DNA of 64,000 nucleotides from Terasakiispira papahanaumokuakeensis (GCF_001709345.1 NZ_MDTQ01000001.1:372001-436000); one strand, 5' to 3'; counted from the stretch's first letter, positions 52,153 through 61,566 are shown. Translations and numbers: made by a program. Notes: a model not told the origin generated them from the letters alone.

Positions 52153-53037
52153 ATGAAGTCGAAAAAAGCGCCACGCCGAGCAGCGGCTCAGCCGAACACC
52201 AAAAGCCCGAGAGCTTCTGGAGCTCCACGCCGTTCTCATGCATCCAGTGGTCGTCAGGGAAATCGCCCTGGCTGGGCTCACGAATCTTTGGTCTTTGGTT
52301 TGCATGCGGTGACTACCTTGTTGGCGCGGCATCCCGAGCAGGTGCGCCAATTATTGGTGCAAAAAGGTCGTGAAGATGAACGCATGCAGACCGTATTGCG
52401 TCTGGCTCAAGATGCGGGCATTGCTTGTCATGTCTGCGACAAAGAGACTCTAGATGCGGGTATTGAGGGTGTTCACCAAGGCGTTGTGGCTTTGTGTCGC
52501 CCATTGGAGGCAGGTAATGAGCAGGCATTGGACCAGCGCTTGGCTGAGGTTGCGCGTGAAGGTCGAATGCCCTTGCTGCTGGTGTTGGATGGTGTGACTG
52601 ACCCGCATAATTTTGGGGCTTGCTTACGTTCGGCTGATGCCGCCGGGGTTGATGCTATCGTGGTCCCCAAAGATAAGGCGGCGCCACTCAATGCGACTGT
52701 ACGTAAAGTGGCATGTGGCGCCGCTGAAGCCTTGCCTGTTATTGCCGTGACCAATTTAGCTCGAACGTTGCGCCAACTCGCCGATCAAGGGATGTGGGTG
52801 GTGGGGACTGCCGGAGAGGCTGACCAGTTGGTCTATGAGGTCGACTTGAATCGACCGTTAGTCATGGTGATGGGGGCTGAAGGCAAAGGTATGCGTCGCC
52901 TGACCCGAGAGCATTGTGATGAGCTGATTAAGTTGCCTATGGCTGGAGAGGTTTCTAGCTTAAACGTCTCGGTGGCTGCCGGTGTGTGTCTTTACGAGGT
53001 GGTGCGCCAGCGAATAGCTTGCCAGGTCAAGCGCTGA
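52153..53037 (+). CDS. rlmB: 23S rRNA Gm2251 2'-O-methyltransferase RlmB
   Basis: SPOUT-class methyltransferase for G2251 in the ribosomal P-loop. 294 residues; a basic, disordered N-terminal extension of about 45 residues (rich in R, S, A, P) precedes the substrate-binding domain (VFGLHAVTTLL), then the knot: VLDGVTDPHNFGACLRSADAAG, VMVMGAEGKGMRRL and LPMAGEVSSLNVSVAAGV. The extension is longer than in E. coli (243 residues), giving the size difference. Confidence 0.95.
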   Translation: MKSKKAPRRAAAQPNTKSPRASGAPRRSHASSGRQGNRPGWAHESLVFGLHAVTTLLARHPEQVRQLLVQKGREDERMQTVLRLAQDAGIACHVCDKETLDAGIEGVHQGVVALCRPLEAGNEQALDQRLAEVAREGRMPLLLVLDGVTDPHNFGACLRSADAAGVDAIVVPKDKAAPLNATVRKVACGAAEALPVIAVTNLARTLRQLADQGMWVVGTAGEADQLVYEVDLNRPLVMVMGAEGKGMRRLTREHCDELIKLPMAGEVSSLNVSVAAGVCLYEVVRQRIACQVKR

Positions 53038-53184
53038 CGCGTAGAATTCTGCGGCTACGTTTGTGGGGCTCTGTAAATTGTGAGTGACAGCAAACGTACC
53101 GACAAGATATTGGGCGTGTCCCCTTATCGTGTGGATTTTTTGGGGTTGTGCTTGTGATGTAAGTCGTGACAAGTAACAGCCATT

Positions 53185-53244
53185 CTCCTTGCTTTCGGTG
53201 TTTACGCATCATCGGAAGCTGTTAAAACCGTAAGGAGCTGTAAT
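53185..53244 (+). promoter_or_regulatory. Candidate rpsF leader controlling ribosomal proteins S6/S18
   Basis: A stem GCTTTCGGTG / CATCATCGGAAGC (53191-53219) lies directly before ACCGTAAGGAG. CTCCTT (53185-53190) is complementary to AAGGAG (53232-53237), the rpsF ribosome site, so the leader can fold to hide it. S6:S18 autoregulation through such leaders is known in other bacteria; this instance is predicted. Confidence 0.5.
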
Positions 53245-53604
53245 ATGCGTCATTATGAAGTGGTATTCATGGTGCACCCGGACCAGAGTGAACAGGTCCC
53301 GGCCATGATCGAGCGTTACACTACGCTGATTCAGGAAAATGGTGGTCAGATTCACCGTATGGAAGATTGGGGTCGTCGCCACTTGGCTTACCCGATCAAC
53401 AAGCTGGTGAAAGCACACTATGTGCTGATGAACATCGAATGTAACGATGACACCATGAAAGAACTGAGCGACATTTTCCGCTACAACGATGCGGTTATTC
53501 GTAACTTGGTTGTGCGCATGAAAGAAGCGGTCACTGCTGCTTCTCCAATGAAAGCCAATGAAGCACGCCAGACTGAACGTCAGGCTGAAAAAGCGGCTTC
53601 CTGA
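53245..53604 (+). CDS. rpsF: 30S ribosomal protein S6
   Basis: 119 residues, ferredoxin-like fold that pairs with S18 on the platform of the small subunit. Starts [18 protein letters not shown] and contains [22 protein letters not shown] and [16 protein letters not shown], ending in an alanine/lysine-rich tail; no poly-glutamate tail like that of E. coli S6. AAGGAG lies 7 bp upstream of the ATG. First gene of rpsF-rpsR-membrane protein-rplI. Confidence 0.98.
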   Translation: MRHYEVVFMVHPDQSEQVPAMIERYTTLIQENGGQIHRMEDWGRRHLAYPINKLVKAHYVLMNIECNDDTMKELSDIFRYNDAVIRNLVVRMKEAVTAASPMKANEARQTERQAEKAAS

Positions 53605-53638
53605 TTCTTTTCACGCACAGACTAAGTAGGAGTTTAAA

Positions 53639-53866
53639 ATGGCTCGTTTTTTCCGTCGTCGTAAGTTTTGCCGTTTCACCGCTGAAGGAATCAAACAGAT
53701 CGACTATAAAGATCTGGATATCCTGAAAGGTTATATCACTGAAAGCGGTAAAATTGTCCCGAGTCGTATCACTGGGACTAAAGCCCGTTATCAGCGTCAG
53801 CTGGCTACTGCCATCAAGCGCGCTCGTTATCTGGCGCTGTTGCCGTACACTGACGGTCATCAGTAA
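53639..53866 (+). CDS. rpsR: 30S ribosomal protein S18
   Basis: 75 residues, normal length; begins [17 protein letters not shown], with [26 protein letters not shown] and [22 protein letters not shown] good ribosome site (TAGGAG) precedes it, 34 bp after rpsF. Confidence 0.98.
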   Translation: MARFFRRRKFCRFTAEGIKQIDYKDLDILKGYITESGKIVPSRITGTKARYQRQLATAIKRARYLALLPYTDGHQ

Positions 53867-53880
53867 TCCGATTGTCTCCA

Positions 53881-54744
53881 ATGAGAGCCCTTGCCGCTAA
53901 TATCATGCAAAGCCGGGTCCGCGCGACCTCGGTTGCCACTATTGCCGCGGCAGTTCCTTTCTTAGGTTGGTTGGCTGCTGCATTAGTGGCGCTGGTGAGC
54001 CTGAGAATGGGGCCGAAAGAAGGGCTGATGATTATGCTGTGGACCCTGCTGCCCGGTATTTATTACTGGGTGACAGGGGGAAGCCCTGGAGTGGTGGTTG
54101 GCCAAGTCACTGTCGGGTTGATGGCATTGATGCTCTTTAGTGGTTATCAATTGTCATTGGCTTTGCTGGCTGGTGCAGGAGTTTTGATTGGCGTCGCGCT
54201 GAGTGTGACTTGGTTGCCTCCAGACGCAGAACAGTTTCTGATGAGTCGACTCGTTGATTTCCAGTCTCTGCAATCTTCTTTAGGGCTGGATGCCAGTGCG
54301 ATTGGTCAGGTGAAAGTCCAGGTGAGTGCACTATTGAATGGTGTGATTTCGGCCGTGCAATGGGTGATGACCTGTCTAAGCCTATTTCTGGCGCGTTGGC
54401 TTCAGTCTGCACTATATGGCCCTGCCGAAGCTTTTGGACAAGAGTTTCGCCGATTACAGCTGCCGCGTTGGAGTGTGGTCGCTGCGATTGTGCTTGGCTT
54501 TTTGGCTTCTCAGCAAATGTGGCTCTTGCCATTATTGCCGGTACTCATGGGGCCTTTCCTGATTGCTGGTTTATCTGTGATTCATGGCATTTTCATGCTC
54601 AGAGGTTGGAGTAGTTTTTGGTTAGGTGGGATCTATGTGGCTTTGATCTTTGCCTTACCCGAAGTAAGTTTGCTGCTGGTGCTTGTCGCCATGGCGGACA
54701 GTTGGGTGGATTTCCGACACCGATTGGCGCCACCGCGCGCCTAA
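53881..54744 (+). CDS. Integral membrane protein (DUF2232-like) between rpsR and rplI
   Basis: 287 residues from ATG 53881, with about seven to eight hydrophobic segments (VPFLGWLAAALVALVSL, LLPGIYYWVTG, LMALMLFSGYQL, AIVLGFLASQQMWLLPLLPVL, LGGIYVALIFALPEVSLLLVL). The same position is occupied by a predicted membrane protein in pseudomonads. Function unknown. It starts 14 bp after rpsR without a clear Shine-Dalgarno, so it may depend on coupling; it ends 21 bp before rplI. Confidence 0.8.
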   Translation: MRALAANIMQSRVRATSVATIAAAVPFLGWLAAALVALVSLRMGPKEGLMIMLWTLLPGIYYWVTGGSPGVVVGQVTVGLMALMLFSGYQLSLALLAGAGVLIGVALSVTWLPPDAEQFLMSRLVDFQSLQSSLGLDASAIGQVKVQVSALLNGVISAVQWVMTCLSLFLARWLQSALYGPAEAFGQEFRRLQLPRWSVVAAIVLGFLASQQMWLLPLLPVLMGPFLIAGLSVIHGIFMLRGWSSFWLGGIYVALIFALPEVSLLLVLVAMADSWVDFRHRLAPPRA

Positions 54745-54765
54745 CGTCATTTAAGGGGTTTTATA

Positions 54766-55218
54766 ATGCAAGTCATTCTACTGGAAAATATCGCTAAGCT
54801 GGGTGAGCTGGGCGATGTGGTTAATGTTAAAAACGGTTATGGCCGTAACTTCCTGATCCCGCAAGGTAAAGCCGTGCGTGCAACGGAAGAAAGCAAAAAA
54901 GCTTTTGAAGCACGTCGTGCTGAATTGGTGGCTCAAGCTGCTGAACGCAAAGCGGCTGCTGAAGCACGTAAAGCCAAAATGGATGAGATCGAAGTGGTCA
55001 CTATCCCGGCACGTGCAGGTGATGAAGGCAAACTGTTTGGTTCTATCGGCCCGCGTGATCTGGCTGAAGCACTGACTGACAATGGCTTCGAAATTGCCAA
55101 GAGCGAAATCCGTATGCCGAATGGCCCGCTGCGCGCTGTCGGCGAGTACGACATCACGGTTCACTTCCATGCTGAAGTGGAAGGCGCTCTGCACGTTGCG
55201 GTTATCGCTGACGAGTAA
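54766..55218 (+). CDS. rplI: 50S ribosomal protein L9
   Basis: 150 residues with the two-domain L9 form: N-terminal rRNA-binding part [35 protein letters not shown]; long connecting helix rich in A, K, E and R (about 40-75); C-terminal domain with [14 protein letters not shown] and [21 protein letters not shown] lies upstream of the ATG, and a strong terminator follows. Confidence 0.98.
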   Translation: MQVILLENIAKLGELGDVVNVKNGYGRNFLIPQGKAVRATEESKKAFEARRAELVAQAAERKAAAEARKAKMDEIEVVTIPARAGDEGKLFGSIGPRDLAEALTDNGFEIAKSEIRMPNGPLRAVGEYDITVHFHAEVEGALHVAVIADE

Positions 55219-55269
55219 GGGTTGCTTCGGAAGTACCAATGCGGTTTGATTGGCTTTCGTGGATGATGC

Positions 55270-55302
55270 AAAGGGTACGGATTTTCCGTACCCTTTCTTT
55301 TT
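55270..55302 (+). terminator. Rho-independent terminator of the rpsF operon
   Basis: AAAGGGTACGG / CCGTACCCTTT closed by ATTTT, then CTTTTTGT. It separates rplI from dnaB. Confidence 0.92.
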
Positions 55303-55455
55303 GTCTGTTACTCCCCATATGGCCTCTATTCAGATGTGAATGCACTCAGCAGTAAGCGGTTGCAGGCTTTGGCATTCGTTATCATCGTGTTGTTTTTTGT
55401 ATAAGCTTAGGTGTGTATTTCCGTGAGGTTATGTCGTGTCAGTTGAGGATCAAGC

Positions 55456-56844
55456 ATGAGTCGAGTCGATCAAGATACTGCTCAGATCAAGATGTCCCCT
55501 TACTCGTTAGAAGCTGAACAGTCGGTTTTGGGTGGGCTGATGCTAGATAATGCCGCCTGGGATAGTGTATCTGAGCGGCTGACTGACAGTGATTTCTATC
55601 GCCTTGAACACCGCCAGATTTATCGCGTTATGGGGCGTTTGGCAGGGAAGGCGGAGCCCTTTGACCCGGTGATCCTCGCTGAAGCGCTCAAGGCCGAAGG
55701 TTTGTTAGAGAAGGTCGGAGGAGAGGATTATCTCTTTGAGCTGTCTGCAGTGACGCCAGCGGCTAGCAATATCCTCGCTTATGCCGATATTGTCCGTGAA
55801 CGTTCGGCAAGGCGGCAGTTAATTGAGGCCGCACAGACGATCGCCGATAGTTGTTATCACCCAGAAGGGCGTTCGTCAGATGAATTGTTGAATGAAGCTG
55901 AACGTCAAGTCTTTGCGATCAGTGAAGCTCGCCCCAAGTTAGGGGGCCCGATTGGGACTCAGGATTTGCTCCGTGAAGCCATGTCACGTGTCCGCTCGCT
56001 TTATGAGATGAAGGGGCGAATGACGGGCCTTTCGACGGGATTTAAAGACCTGGATGATATGACCTCTGGGCTACAACCCTCCGATCTGGTGATTGTGGCG
56101 GGACGTCCGTCAATGGGGAAAACCACTTTTGCGATGAATCTGGTTGAGCATGCGGTCATCAGTAGTGATAAGCCTGTTGTGGTTTTCTCGATGGAGATGC
56201 CTGCTGATCAGTTGATGCTGAGAATGTTTTCATCGCTAAGTCGTATCGATCAAACCCGTATTCGTACTGGTAATCTCGAGGATGAAGACTGGCCGAGGAT
56301 TACGTCGACGGTGAATTTGCTGATGAGCAAATCTTTATTTGTGGATGACACACCCGCTTTATCGCCCAGTGAAGTGCGCTCACGTACCCGCCGTATTGCC
56401 AGGGAGCATGGTGATATTGGCATGATCATGTTGGATTATTTGCAGTTGATGCGGGTGCCGGGTCTGTCAGAAAACCGTACTGCAGAGATTTCCGAAATCT
56501 CACGCTCACTCAAGGGCATCGCGAAAGAATTCAATTGCCCCGTCGTCGCCTTATCTCAGCTTAACCGCTCTTTGGAGCAGCGCCCCAATAAACGTCCGGT
56601 GATGTCTGACTTGCGTGAATCGGGTGCGATTGAGCAGGATGCGGATGTGATTGCGTTTGTTTATCGCGATGAGGTTTACAACAAGGATAATCCTGACAAT
56701 AAAGGGCTGGCCGAAGTGATTATCGGTAAGCAACGTAATGGACCTATTGGTTCTGTACACTTGGCCTTTATTGGGAAATATACTCGCTTCGAGGATCTGG
56801 CACCCGAGGCCTACAATCAGTACCGTGAAGCCATGGCGGATTAG
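55456..56844 (+). CDS. dnaB: Replicative DNA helicase DnaB
   Basis: Hexameric 5'-3' helicase that unwinds the replication fork. 462 residues. N-terminal domain with SLEAEQSVLGGLMLDN and FYRLEHRQIYRVM; linker helix; RecA-like domain with GLSTGFKDLDDMTSGLQPSDLVI, Walker A AGRPSMGKTTF, VVFSMEMPADQL, Walker B MIMLDYLQLM, and LSQLNRSLEQRPNKRPVMSDLRESGAIEQDAD. No intein. GAGGATC precedes the ATG. The stop codon is part of a small hairpin. Confidence 0.98.
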   Translation: MSRVDQDTAQIKMSPYSLEAEQSVLGGLMLDNAAWDSVSERLTDSDFYRLEHRQIYRVMGRLAGKAEPFDPVILAEALKAEGLLEKVGGEDYLFELSAVTPAASNILAYADIVRERSARRQLIEAAQTIADSCYHPEGRSSDELLNEAERQVFAISEARPKLGGPIGTQDLLREAMSRVRSLYEMKGRMTGLSTGFKDLDDMTSGLQPSDLVIVAGRPSMGKTTFAMNLVEHAVISSDKPVVVFSMEMPADQLMLRMFSSLSRIDQTRIRTGNLEDEDWPRITSTVNLLMSKSLFVDDTPALSPSEVRSRTRRIAREHGDIGMIMLDYLQLMRVPGLSENRTAEISEISRSLKGIAKEFNCPVVALSQLNRSLEQRPNKRPVMSDLRESGAIEQDADVIAFVYRDEVYNKDNPDNKGLAEVIIGKQRNGPIGSVHLAFIGKYTRFEDLAPEAYNQYREAMAD

Positions 56845-56897
56845 TCTTTGTCTTCGACTAGGCTTTGTTGGGGGCCAGTCTTTGTCTTCGACTGGCC
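56842..56897. other. Two hairpins with the same loop after dnaB
   Basis: Hairpin 1: TAGTC-TTTGTCTTC-GACTA (56842-56860), containing the dnaB stop codon in its left arm. Hairpin 2: GGCCAGTC-TTTGTCTTC-GACTGGCC (56873-56897). Loop and inner stem are identical; the outer pairs differ but remain paired. They lie in the convergent gap between dnaB and the DUF3392 gene and probably end transcripts from one or both sides. Confidence 0.7.
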
Positions 56898-56919
56898 TCC
56901 TCTGTCTTCATTGTGCTGG

Positions 56920-57252
56920 TCAGATTTGATGCCGTCTTTCGGCCAGCCAGCCAATCAGCAAGAAAATGCCGGCGACGGCAGGGGCTAGCCATTGAGTGCT
57001 GATCATGCCAATCCACTGGGCTAAGTATGGTGTTAAAAAGACTGTCATGGCGCCATAGCCAAAAGCGCACATCAGGACAAAGCCTAATATCCGGACCGGT
57101 AAGGGGTAGGGTCGTAAGCGTTTTTTGAGCCAGTTATTGATATCGTTGCCATACACGACCAGCAGGGTGGCGACGATGGCCAGTGCAATCGCCTGGGTAT
57201 GCTCTCGAGTCCAACTCCCCAGGCGCCACAGTAACTCTTGTATTAAGTCCAT
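56920..57252 (-). CDS. DUF3392 family membrane protein
   Basis: 110 residues with three hydrophobic segments (ALAIVATLLVVYG, ILGFVLMCAFGYGAM, WLAPAVAGIFLLIGWL). The GNDINNWLKKRLRPYP loop and short C-terminal LAERRHQI fit the small DUF3392 family of proteobacterial inner-membrane proteins, as I recall it. Function unknown. Convergent with dnaB. Confidence 0.8.
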   Translation of the reverse strand: MDLIQELLWRLGSWTREHTQAIALAIVATLLVVYGNDINNWLKKRLRPYPLPVRILGFVLMCAFGYGAMTVFLTPYLAQWIGMISTQWLAPAVAGIFLLIGWLAERRHQI

Positions 57253-57709
57253 CCTTCTTCCTTCAATACTGATTTTTCAATACCAGTCTATTCGTTCAGG
57301 ATATGGTTCAGCACTGGCGTGCGGCTCTACCTTACGCCAATTCGGTAGCTATGCTTGCCTAAGCTACGGTTATTTTATAAGTCCAGGATCTTAAGCATTT
57401 ATTTATATTTGTTTGTCAGATGTCATGGACAAACAAGGTATTCAACCTCTATAACGCGCTACTGACTGTAATGTTGATTAGTCTAATATAAATTACTTGT
57501 CTTTTAGCGCTCTGAGATGCCGTTATTTGTCATTACTTGTAACGCATGGACGCTGACAAATCTGTGTGCAGGCGATAGCCACTGTCGACCTCATGCATTC
57601 CGTGTACAGATTCAGTATATCAGCGTATCCAGCAAGGCCTTGGGAGCTCAGATATTCTAATATTAATCACAAAGCCTGTACAAAGCTGAAGGCTGAGAGG
57701 GAACTTTCA
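57253..57709. other. Gene-free region upstream of the chemoreceptor
   Basis: 457 bp, clearly A+T-rich from about 57380 to 57510. It holds a 14-bp tandem duplication (57262-57289) near the DUF3392 start. I looked for a sigma-28 promoter before the receptor and did not find a convincing one. The in-frame extension of the receptor frame to 57566 has no coding character. Confidence 0.6.
57262..57289. repeat. 14-bp tandem duplication
   Basis: TTCAATACTGATTT (57262-57275) and TTCAATACCAGTCT (57276-57289), four substitutions. Confidence 0.6.
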
Positions 57710-59338
57710 ATGATGAAGCCGCGTTTCATGAACGCTTCCATCCAGACCAAAATTAATTTGGCATTATTGGGTGTCTTATTAGTGGTGATGGTTGTCTCGA
57801 TTACGCTGACGATTCGCAGCGAGCGTTCCATGGCTGAGGCGATGATGTGGGAGCGGGCTCATGATACGGCTGATGCTTATCTTGATGGGCTGAATCTTAT
57901 GATGATTACTGGCACCTTGGCGGATCATCGCGATACGTTGCGTACCAAGGTTTTGAGCCAAAAGGATGTCGTTGGTGCCCGCGTGATACGAGGTGAACCG
58001 GTTAAGCGCTTCTTTGGTACAGGTACTGACTCTGAACAGGTGATAGATGATTTGGATCAGCGTGGGCTTGAAGGTGAAGCGCTCAACATTATTCAAGACT
58101 CACCTAAAGGGCGTGTGTTGACGGTGGTAAAACCGGTTACGGCGATGTCGGACTACCGGGGAACGAATTGCCTAACATGCCATGTTGTTGAAGAAGACAC
58201 CGTATTAGGGGCCATTCGGGTCAGCTACTCTTTAGCTGGTGTGGATCAGGAGATTAATCAAAATCTACTGCGCCTAGGTGGTGTTCAAGCCATCTTATTT
58301 GCGGCCGGAGTGGCTTTGATCTCTTTCTTGCTTTATCGCTTGATTATTCGGCCCGTTAAACGGTTGCGGACGGTAATGCGGCAAGTCGATGAAACGTCGG
58401 ACCTGACATTAAGAGTGACATCTGTGCACTCTCGCGATGAAGTCGGGCTGATGGCCATGGCCTTCAATCGTATGGTTGAGCGATTGGCGAATAGTTTCGA
58501 GCAAGTCGCTGAGCAAACCTCTCGATTGCAATCCTCTGCAACGCAGATTGCGGATGTCGCTGAAGAGACCCGCCGCGCAGTGTCGGTTCAACATGGGGAA
58601 ACCGATCAAATGGCGAATGCCATGGCGGAGGTTGAAGCCTCAGCGCATGAGGCTCGGGCCCGCGCAATGAATGCGACAGAAGCTTCCAGCGCTGCGGATC
58701 AGCAAGCTCAGTCTGGACGAGCGTTAACCGAAGGGGCTTCTGCCAGTATTCGACAGCTGACTGAGCAGGTGATGCAGTCGGCTCAAGTGATTCGCCAGCT
58801 AGATGATTACAGTGGTCAAGTGGGCCATGTTTTGGAAATGATCACCGATATTGCTGAGCAAACGAATTTATTGGCGTTGAATGCAGCGATTGAAGCCGCT
58901 CGCGCAGGAGAGTCGGGTCGTGGCTTTGCCGTGGTGGCCGACGAGGTGCGGTCTTTGGCGACTCGAACTCATGAGTCGACCCAGGAAGTAAAGCGTACTA
59001 TCGTTCAGCTCCAACAAGAAGCTAAAGAGGCGGTCAGTATGATGGAGGCCGCACAAGAAGATGCACGCCGAAGTGTTGATGATGTCAGTCAGGTTGGCAC
59101 CTCTTTATCTGAAATTGTCGATGCGGTGGCCCATATCGATACGCTGAATGGGCAAATGACCGAAGCGGCAGAAGCTCAGGCTGAAATGGCTGTGCGGGTC
59201 AATGGACAGGTCCAGCATATCAGCACGATTGCGGAGCAAACTTCTGGAGATGCCGAGCGGTTAACTCAAGTGAGCGATGATTTAGTGGCTTTGTCACAAA
59301 GTCTTGAGCAATTGGTGGGACAATTCCGCCTGAAGTGA
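57710..59338 (+). CDS. Methyl-accepting chemotaxis protein with periplasmic CxxCH heme motif
   Basis: 542 residues from ATG 57710 (AGAGGGAAC upstream). Transmembrane segment about 17-35; periplasmic sensor 38-190; second segment about 192-212; HAMP about 213-265 ([15 protein letters not shown]); cytoplasmic signalling domain with the invariant tip [20 protein letters not shown] and [15 protein letters not shown]. The sensor contains C154-L-T-C157-H158 ([19 protein letters not shown]), the c-type heme attachment motif, so it may sense redox state, oxygen or a gas. No C-terminal NWETF tether is present. CheV and CheR of the same window are likely partners. Confidence 0.92.
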   Translation: MMKPRFMNASIQTKINLALLGVLLVVMVVSITLTIRSERSMAEAMMWERAHDTADAYLDGLNLMMITGTLADHRDTLRTKVLSQKDVVGARVIRGEPVKRFFGTGTDSEQVIDDLDQRGLEGEALNIIQDSPKGRVLTVVKPVTAMSDYRGTNCLTCHVVEEDTVLGAIRVSYSLAGVDQEINQNLLRLGGVQAILFAAGVALISFLLYRLIIRPVKRLRTVMRQVDETSDLTLRVTSVHSRDEVGLMAMAFNRMVERLANSFEQVAEQTSRLQSSATQIADVAEETRRAVSVQHGETDQMANAMAEVEASAHEARARAMNATEASSAADQQAQSGRALTEGASASIRQLTEQVMQSAQVIRQLDDYSGQVGHVLEMITDIAEQTNLLALNAAIEAARAGESGRGFAVVADEVRSLATRTHESTQEVKRTIVQLQQEAKEAVSMMEAAQEDARRSVDDVSQVGTSLSEIVDAVAHIDTLNGQMTEAAEAQAEMAVRVNGQVQHISTIAEQTSGDAERLTQVSDDLVALSQSLEQLVGQFRLK

Positions 59339-59571
59339 TGATTGGCTTGGACCTGCCTGTTGCTTGAAGGGCATGTCCAGTGCGTGGTCTTGAGTAGGGG
59401 GGCAGGAAAAGGCGTGTATAAGGGGAGCAACTATTTCATCTGAAGAGGATTGATATCAGTATTTTTTATCAATCTTATGTCGGGCTGTCTTCAGACTGTC
59501 ATCTAATGTTGCTTTTATGGTCATAAATTGTGTGGTTGATTTTCGACTGATGATCTTAGGGGCTCATTGCG

Positions 59572-61395
59572 ATGTCGTCTTTTCCCCGGCCGCCTTCTGT
59601 CCAGGCCGATCGAGCCAGTGCTATTGACCATAATAGCGTCCTCACCATCATTCAAAAGCGTTTGGTGGAAACTCATTTTCAACCGATTGTCAGTAGTCAA
59701 CAGGCCTCGATTGTCGCCTATGAGGCCTTGACTCGAGGGCCTTCTGATAGTCGTTTACATGCGCCGACTCAGTTATTTGCTGAGGCCCGCCAACAAGGCT
59801 GCCTATCGGCACTGGAACACATCTGTCGTGAGGCCGCTTTAGCCCGTTTTCAACAGCTTCAGCTGCCGGGCCAGTTATTTCTTAATGTCAGCCCTGATGT
59901 GATTCTGCAAGAAGATCACCAGCCTGGCCAAACCTTAGCTTTGATTCAGCGCTATGGTCTTCGGCCTGAGCAGGTTGTGATTGAGCTGACTGAGCAGGGT
60001 CCGGTTCATGATGTTGCTTTAATGCGCCAGGCCATGGCCCACTATAAGCGGATGGGATTTGCCATTGCCTTGGATGACCTGGGAGCAGGCTATTCTAGTT
60101 TACGTTTGTGGTCTGAGTTATCGCCTGCCTACGTCAAAATCGATCGCCACTTTGTCCAGTACATCGATCAGGATCGAGTTAAGCGCGATTTTGTCCGTTT
60201 TATTGTCGAGATTGCCCGGGCGGTGGGATCACAGGTCGTGGCTGAGGGTATCGAAACTGAGGCTGAGTATCTTGAGCTTAAAGGGTTGGGCGTTGACTTA
60301 CTGCAAGGCTACTATTTTGGTCGACCGGCGCGTGATCCTATCCGTCAGATCGGCGTGCCTCTTGCCAGTCATATGCCAGCGAATGCATCGATTTACGGGG
60401 ATTGCGACACGGCGCTTCATTTGTGTCGGCATGTCACCCCAATGCCGCCTGAAGCATTAACGGGGGAGGCATTACAGCGTTTTGTGGATAACCCTGAGCT
60501 GTTTTCAATCCCAGTAGTGGATGCTGCTGGACAGGCACAAGGCTTGTTATTACGCAATAAATTATTAACCCAGTTGACTCGACCTTATGGTCAAGAACTC
60601 CATAGCCGTAAGCCTGTAAGTAAAATGATGAATTCGACACCGCTGCTGGTGGCGCATGATCTTAAGCTCGAGCAGGTCAGTCAGTGGGTGACGACACGCC
60701 CGCGTGCTCACCTTGAAGATGATTTTATTCTCACGAAAGAAGGTCAATATCTCGGTGTTGGGCAAGTTATTGATTTGCTGCGAGCGATTACTGATCTTCA
60801 AGTACGCTATGCCCAGCAGGCAAACCCTTTAACGTTATTACCCGGCAATGGGCCGATTCAGGCGACACTCGATCAGTGGTTGAGTGCGGATGAAGACTTT
60901 ATTGCTGCTTATCTTGATTTGGATAACTTCAAAGCATTTAACGACACCTATGGCTATGCCAAGGGTGATCAGCTATTGATGGTACTGGCGCGTTTATTGC
61001 CGCGCTATTTTCAAACTGGAGAAGATTTTGTTGGCCACATTGGGGGAGATGATTTTGTGGTGGTTTGCCGTCATCCCCAGTGGCTGCAATGTATGACCGC
61101 GCTGTTGCAGGCTTTCGATCAAGAAGTGGCTCAACTTTACAGTCCGGAGGATCGAGCAGCGGGCGGCATCATGGCGCAAGACCGTTATGGTGCTGAACGT
61201 TTTTTCCCTATGGTGAGCGTTTCGGTAGCGGTATTGGACAGTCGTTATTTAAGTAACCGCTCTGCTCATGCCTTATCGGCCGATTTGGCCCACTTGAAAC
61301 ACGAAGCGAAGAAACAGCCAGGCTCTTGTGTGGTACTGCAGCGTGATCAGCAGCTGGAGTGCCTTTGGTGCAGCCAATCTCAATCTTGTTCGTGA
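59572..61395 (+). CDS. EAL-CBS-GGDEF cyclic-di-GMP signalling protein
   Basis: 607 residues, soluble, with domains in the order EAL (about 25-270), CBS pair (about 275-420) and GGDEF (about 425-590), the reverse of the common arrangement. The EAL part looks active: E51-A-L, NVSP, ELTE, ALDDLGAG, KID, EGIET and LQGYYFG. The GGDEF signature is G491-G-D-D-F495, with LDNFKAFND before it; GGDDF could retain cyclase activity or serve as a GTP-binding regulatory domain. CBS domains usually bind adenine nucleotides. Its substrate pool is read by YcgR encoded in the same window. Confidence 0.92.
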   Translation: MSSFPRPPSVQADRASAIDHNSVLTIIQKRLVETHFQPIVSSQQASIVAYEALTRGPSDSRLHAPTQLFAEARQQGCLSALEHICREAALARFQQLQLPGQLFLNVSPDVILQEDHQPGQTLALIQRYGLRPEQVVIELTEQGPVHDVALMRQAMAHYKRMGFAIALDDLGAGYSSLRLWSELSPAYVKIDRHFVQYIDQDRVKRDFVRFIVEIARAVGSQVVAEGIETEAEYLELKGLGVDLLQGYYFGRPARDPIRQIGVPLASHMPANASIYGDCDTALHLCRHVTPMPPEALTGEALQRFVDNPELFSIPVVDAAGQAQGLLLRNKLLTQLTRPYGQELHSRKPVSKMMNSTPLLVAHDLKLEQVSQWVTTRPRAHLEDDFILTKEGQYLGVGQVIDLLRAITDLQVRYAQQANPLTLLPGNGPIQATLDQWLSADEDFIAAYLDLDNFKAFNDTYGYAKGDQLLMVLARLLPRYFQTGEDFVGHIGGDDFVVVCRHPQWLQCMTALLQAFDQEVAQLYSPEDRAAGGIMAQDRYGAERFFPMVSVSVAVLDSRYLSNRSAHALSADLAHLKHEAKKQPGSCVVLQRDQQLECLWCSQSQSCS

Positions 61396-61547
61396 TGGCG
61401 GTTGTTACTTGAGTTGGGGCTGATCGTATCAGGAGAGCTCTGCCTGGCCATCACTCGTCGGCTTTTAAGACAAGCCCTCGTCCTCACTGCATGCGACCTC
61501 CCTCATTGACTTCACTCATTTAGGTGGCCGAGACAACAATTGATGTT

Positions 61548-61566
61548 GGTAATGATAATTGTTATG
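61548..61566 (+). promoter_or_regulatory. Fur-box-like sequence
   Basis: GGTAATGATAATTGTTATG matches 15 of 19 positions of the classical Fur consensus GATAATGATAATCATTATC. TTGATG (61540-61545) and TATGAG (61563-61568), spaced by 17 bp, could form a promoter that the box overlaps. The nearest downstream gene starts 354 bp away. Confidence 0.55.
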
